DNA from: Isohypsibius dastychi
Taxonomy: Eukaryota; Tardigrada; Eutardigrada; Parachela; Isohypsibiidae
Direction: 5' to 3'
Length of the DNA: 11,973 nucleotides
Assembly: GCA_034696485.1 (NCBI GenBank)
Contig: JAQIWT010001196.1
Span: 1 to 11,973 of the forward strand
The position numbers and the translations under genes are program-made. Below, piece by piece: positions 8,351-11,973 of this stretch. The notes beneath the pieces were generated by a model. The model was not told the origin of the DNA and did no database searches. It saw nothing but the letters and a program-made list of their open reading frames with translations. The first letter of the stretch is position 1. Each line of letters begins with the position of its first letter.

Positions 8351-8554
8351 ATTGCGATCAGCTCAACTCGAAATCCTGAATCCTGTTCAGTTTTTTTCCA
8401 CAGTCCTCTTCAAATTCTCCTCCATTAATTTGCACATTCTTAAGACCATCAATTTTAAATTTTTTGGGGTCGTCAATTTGGACTATTGCTCTCTCAAGCG
8501 TTCAAGTGTCGAGCCGGCCAAGCAAGTGTCGACTCGAGACGCCGAAGAGTTACC
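8351..8554 (+). other. Candidate 5' untranslated exon of the NOS1AP-like gene
   Basis: The left boundary follows a pyrimidine tract of roughly 60 bases ending in ctcgccag, a very strong 3' splice site; the right boundary is CC|GTAAGA, a strong donor. The 204 bp contain no ATG in any frame. In the phase that would splice to the acceptor at 9713 there is a TGA at 8377-8379, so the exon cannot encode an N-terminal extension from its left end. Together these fit a non-coding leader exon spliced to 9714, eight bases before the NOS1AP-like ATG. It could also be unrelated. Confidence 0.4.
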
Positions 8555-9713
8555 GTAAGAATTATTTATGAATCTTCCCACACGTTTCTTCGACGGGAAG
8601 TGATATTGATCAAATCTGAAATTGGAAATATTTAAATTCTTTCTGTCTATCTTGTTGAGCTGGATAATCGAATTTTTTTTAAGTATAACCACAGATATTG
8701 TTTTTTTTCGAAGCGTCATTAGTGGAAAGAAATTGACGTAATTCCCGGTCAGGAGACGTTATGGGGTGAATGTATTTAAAAGTGGGAATCCAGAACATTT
8801 GCCGAGTTGATTTTTTGCACTTTGAAAATGTTTGCGAAGTGTTTGTGAAGATTTAATAAGTGGTTTCTGTGAGCAATCAAGGAAACTAAGTGTGACTTGA
8901 TGGTCGAGAATTCATTTGCAATCTTTGGATTTAATGATTCCATTTCGTGTTCAGTCGACCACTTATTGACTATTGTGTTTGGCTAATTTGACGGAAGCTG
9001 AAAATTCGGTTTTGATTTTGATGTGGTTTTATCGGAATCGTTGCGAGAATAACTTAGTTTAGATATTTCACCGGAATATTTCGTACCCGTTTCAGTTGTA
9101 ATATTTCAAGAGTCAGATTTTACAATTATTTTCTAGTACCTATTTATTTTCTACCTATTTATTTCCTATTTATTTTCTAGTATTATCGGGTAGTGTTCTT
9201 TTTTCAAGGCCGGAAGTTTTAAACAAGGCGAGGCGTACACCTGCAAGTTTTCCAGCAGTTTATCTGTCCATTTAACAATAAAAGCTTGCTCTGAGAATAT
9301 CTTGTTACGAAAGCAATGAAGCTGTGAGAACGAGATCGCTGATGAAAAGGAGCTCGTTTTGAGATTTGTGAAGAGCTTTTCTCTATTGCTGCGGCTTTTT
9401 CCGGCCTGGTGATTTCCGTTATATATCCCGGTCCCGGAAGCGATTTGGTATTCGCTTTGAGGGAGAGGAGCGTGACTTGATTTGACATCAAGATCCCAAA
9501 ACGACAGCCTCATCTCATTCCTTTCATCCAACTCTGTTGTGATCTCTACTCTTGATTACAAATTAAGCTACCATTTAATGTAATCAGAGAATAATAAAAC
9601 CATTCGACCATTCATTACTTTTCTCATCGAATAAAACAAACTTTTATTTTAGTGCTCAAATTAGAATATTATTAATTTTTCCTATTTAGAAAAACCCTGT
9701 TTCTTTCATTTAG
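8555..9713 (+). other. Non-coding stretch, probable first intron of the NOS1AP-like gene
   Basis: It starts at the donor GTAAGA (8555) and ends at a pyrimidine-rich acceptor tttctttcatttag (to 9713). If correct, it is a 1.16-kb intron, much longer than those in the coding part. It contains short degenerate AT-rich repeats at 9128-9183 and an unexplained minus-strand open frame (9166-9531) that resembles no family known to me. Confidence 0.4.
9128..9183. repeat. Degenerate AT-rich tandem repeat
   Basis: About four imperfect units of the form tatttattttctacc follow one another, flanked at both ends by ttttctagta. Unit length varies from 11 to 15 bp, so this is a short decayed minisatellite. 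Confidence 0.7.
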
Positions 9714-9721
9714 ATTGGGAA

Positions 9722-11649
9722 ATGGAATCGCCGACGCTGATCGCGAATCGTGGGCGCACTTCCGATCGGTTTGGGAGCAAAAGATTCTACAGCCATTTTT
9801 TTACCAAAAATGCCAGTAACAAATTGCCGGCAAATGCTCAGTTGGATTCGGACAATTCCATCATTTATCCCGACGAAGCCTTCCACTATGGCATCACTTT
9901 TGAAGCCAAAGTAAGTGAATGGTTGATATCAGAAAACATGGAAATATTTGAAAAATATTTATTTTTGACTGGATGGTTGTTTGATTATATTTTCTGCAAT
10001 TTTCTTGATTGTTTTTCAGCTAATTGGCGTGATGGATATCCCAAGGCCACAGAGTCGCACGGAAATCGTCGCAGCGATGCGCAAAGTTCGCGTAAGCACC
10101 CAAAAAGAATTAATCCTTGAATTCCATAACAATTTGGGACAAAAAATTCTCAACAAGGTTTTGGAACAAATCTATATTTTGTTTTGCAAAACCAACATTT
10201 TTAAAACCGGAAACCAAATAGGCGGTACTATGAGTTTGTTTGTTTTCGTTTAGTTCGATCATAAAACAAAAGGTATCGGGAAGAGGAAGGTGGATATTCG
10301 AGTCAGTGTGGATGGAGTCAAAGTTAGCACATCAAATGGAAATGGTCATCGCTTGGGATTTGGACGAGTTGAATATGACAAATTGGATAACCTCATATCA
10401 ATTGACCAGGAATCATCCAGCACAATACTCCAACATCCCATTCACAGGTTTGCCGGGGGGTTTTTTTTCATTTTGGCAATATTTGAATGTTTTCTTTAGG
10501 ATATTTTACGTTTCTCACGATTCGCAAGATCTCAACGTCTTCAGCTATATGGCCAGAGAAAATCGCAATGACCACCTAAGATGTGTTGTCTTTAAAGCCA
10601 AAAGAAAGGTACATTTACCCAAAAGTATAAAATTTTGTAAAAAGATTATTATTTTTGAAATGAGACGTGGAGTATGTTCTGTGAATTGATGAAATATAAT
10701 TAATTTCAGGCTGATGCAATGCAAATTGTCAAGTCAATCGGACAAGCCTTTGATGTTTGCCATGACCTTTCGTCCAAATCTCAGAAACTGTCATCAAGTA
10801 GCGCCAGTATTTCCCCTCTGAAGAAAAGTCAGAATCCACCCTCAACTTCTCCATTGAAAAAACTTGACCATTCCTCCCCCATTATACAATCCTCCTCTTC
10901 GGCTTCGGAACGTCAGCATCAAGCTTCTAGTTCGGGTCTTCGAAAGAGCAGTTCTGCAATTGGAAAAAGTTGCACTCTCTCAACCACGGAAATATGTAAA
11001 AAAAAGTTAGCTTTCAGGAATTATATTTTATTAGTATTGGTTTCAGTGTCATCAAAGCCGCTTCAGACAACAGTGACCTTCTCAGGAGATTTTACATCTC
11101 CTCAGCCGCAATCACCACTTGATCCAACCAGCGAAAACGAGGCGGAAATGCAGAAGAAGAATAATACCATCGCCAGAGTCCGCCTCGATTATGAAATGCA
11201 GAAAGCTCGAGTTGCCAATTCACAGATTAATTTCCTCAAAAGTCAGCTTGCTTCCGAGACTGCTGCGCGAGTTGATGCCCAGGTATGGTAACAAATAGCG
11301 CAAAAAAAGAAATACACTAAAAATTAATTCTTTGCAGAATCGCATAGATGAACTACTCCGCCAGAACGCAATGTTACTGGACGTCATTGAGAATTTACTC
11401 GCACCGGAAGACATTGAATCAGCAAACAAAAAGTCGGCTCATATATTTGGTGACCTTTTAGAATGTGCACAATTAAGAGCAATTGGAAACAATCCATCCA
11501 AATTGTTGACTTCGATTGGTAATTCAGTTTCTATGCAAAGCAGCAGCTCGAGCGATGTTCCTCACAACACTTCCGCAGCAGCTTCTTCCCCGGATAGTGG
11601 ATTTAAAAGCACATCCTCTTTCAATCTTCGTGATGATGAAACTTACTGA
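9722..11649 (+). CDS. NOS1AP: NOS1AP/CAPON homologue, PTB-domain adaptor (DYC-1 type)
   Basis: Seven exons (9722-9910, 10020-10091, 10254-10447, 10500-10608, 10710-10995, 11047-11282, 11338-11649) join in frame to 465 residues; human NOS1AP has 506. The PTB domain spans about 45-208: DEAFHYGITFEAK before the first splice; IPRPQSRTEIVAAMRKVR (70-87); IRVSVDGVKVS (102-112); the hallmark RIFYVSHDSQDL at 152-163; and the closing helix ADAMQIVKSIGQAFDVCH (189-206). A serine-rich linker follows, then a coiled coil at about 325-382 (NSQINFLKSQLASETAARV and RIDELLRQNAMLL), as in the vertebrate protein. NOS1AP links nNOS to Dexras1, Scribble or synapsin; the nematode DYC-1 acts with dystrophin in muscle. 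The protein ends DDETY and shows no copy of the nNOS PDZ-binding C-terminus of the vertebrate protein. The ATG at 9722 is eight bases after an acceptor, is the first one available and gives a short leader before the PTB fold. Confidence 0.95.
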
Positions 11650-11973
11650 AAGTCAATAATGTGATCCATATTTTGGTTTAACCAAATTTCTGCTGGCAGA
11701 AAATAACCTTGTTTTTATATTCGGTCTTGGCACAGATTATTGTCTGCGATTCGATGGAATTAAAAATCCAGACCGTGATGATGCAATGCAAGATTAATAA
11801 GAATATATAATATGGAGTGTAGCAAGCGTGGTCCGGATGCATAGTATGTCGGGACACAGAGTGTAGTCGAGTAAAAAGAGATTGTTGTCAATCAATGCGT
11901 GATCAAAACAGTCAATCAAGCGACGATGTTGCAATTTATACAAGTACTTTCCGACTTTCGTCGTTTATTGAGA
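11650..11973 (+). other. 3' flank of the NOS1AP-like gene
   Basis: No coding exon was recognised. An ATTAAA hexamer at 11759-11764, about 110 bp past the stop codon, is the best candidate polyadenylation signal; no perfect AATAAA is present. Confidence 0.45.

Noticed and set aside
9166-9531. Minus-strand open frame of 121 codons, with a second overlapping frame of 90 codons
   Set aside because: Lies in the probable first intron of the NOS1AP-like gene, with no recognisable domain, no splice partners and two competing frames; treated as chance.

Overview
The window is nuclear DNA from a compact-genome invertebrate animal. It has no bacterial layout: coding regions are broken by GT-AG introns, most of them about 50-150 bp, and the proteins are typical metazoan families (NOS1AP/CAPON, RWDD1, TRIQK-like, adenylate kinase 3/4, Shisa-like). 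Small introns, moderate AT-richness and splice-acceptor-like sequence just before several start codons would fit a flatworm or nematode, but the lineage cannot be settled from the sequence alone. I rebuilt six gene models by finding exons whose phases join in frame.

Layout, left to right. 1-847 (+): 3' part of an unrecognised protein in three exons. 848-1763: tail-to-tail gap with a 14-bp direct repeat. 1764-2779 (-): five-exon adenylate kinase 3/4-type gene. 2780-3382: divergent promoter interval. 3383-4069 (+): small single-pass membrane protein with a Shisa-like six-cysteine ectodomain and a PPxY motif; its 5' end is uncertain. 4261-6359 (-): complete seven-exon RWDD1/DFRP2 homologue. 6360-6901: divergent interval with a very G-rich tract. 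6902-7332 (+): three-exon TRIQK-like small membrane protein. 7333-9721: long non-coding stretch holding the likely 3' UTR of the TRIQK-like gene, a probable 5' untranslated exon of the next gene (8351-8554) and its first intron. 9722-11649 (+): complete seven-exon NOS1AP/CAPON homologue with a PTB domain and coiled coil. 11650-11973: 3' flank.

The genes alternate strands to make two head-to-head pairs (adenylate kinase with Shisa-like; RWDD1 with TRIQK-like), each with about 550-600 bp between start codons. They do not form one pathway. They are ordinary animal genes packed closely, and any shared control would be at the two divergent promoters. I see no mobile element with a coding domain, no rRNA or tRNA gene, and no CRISPR array.
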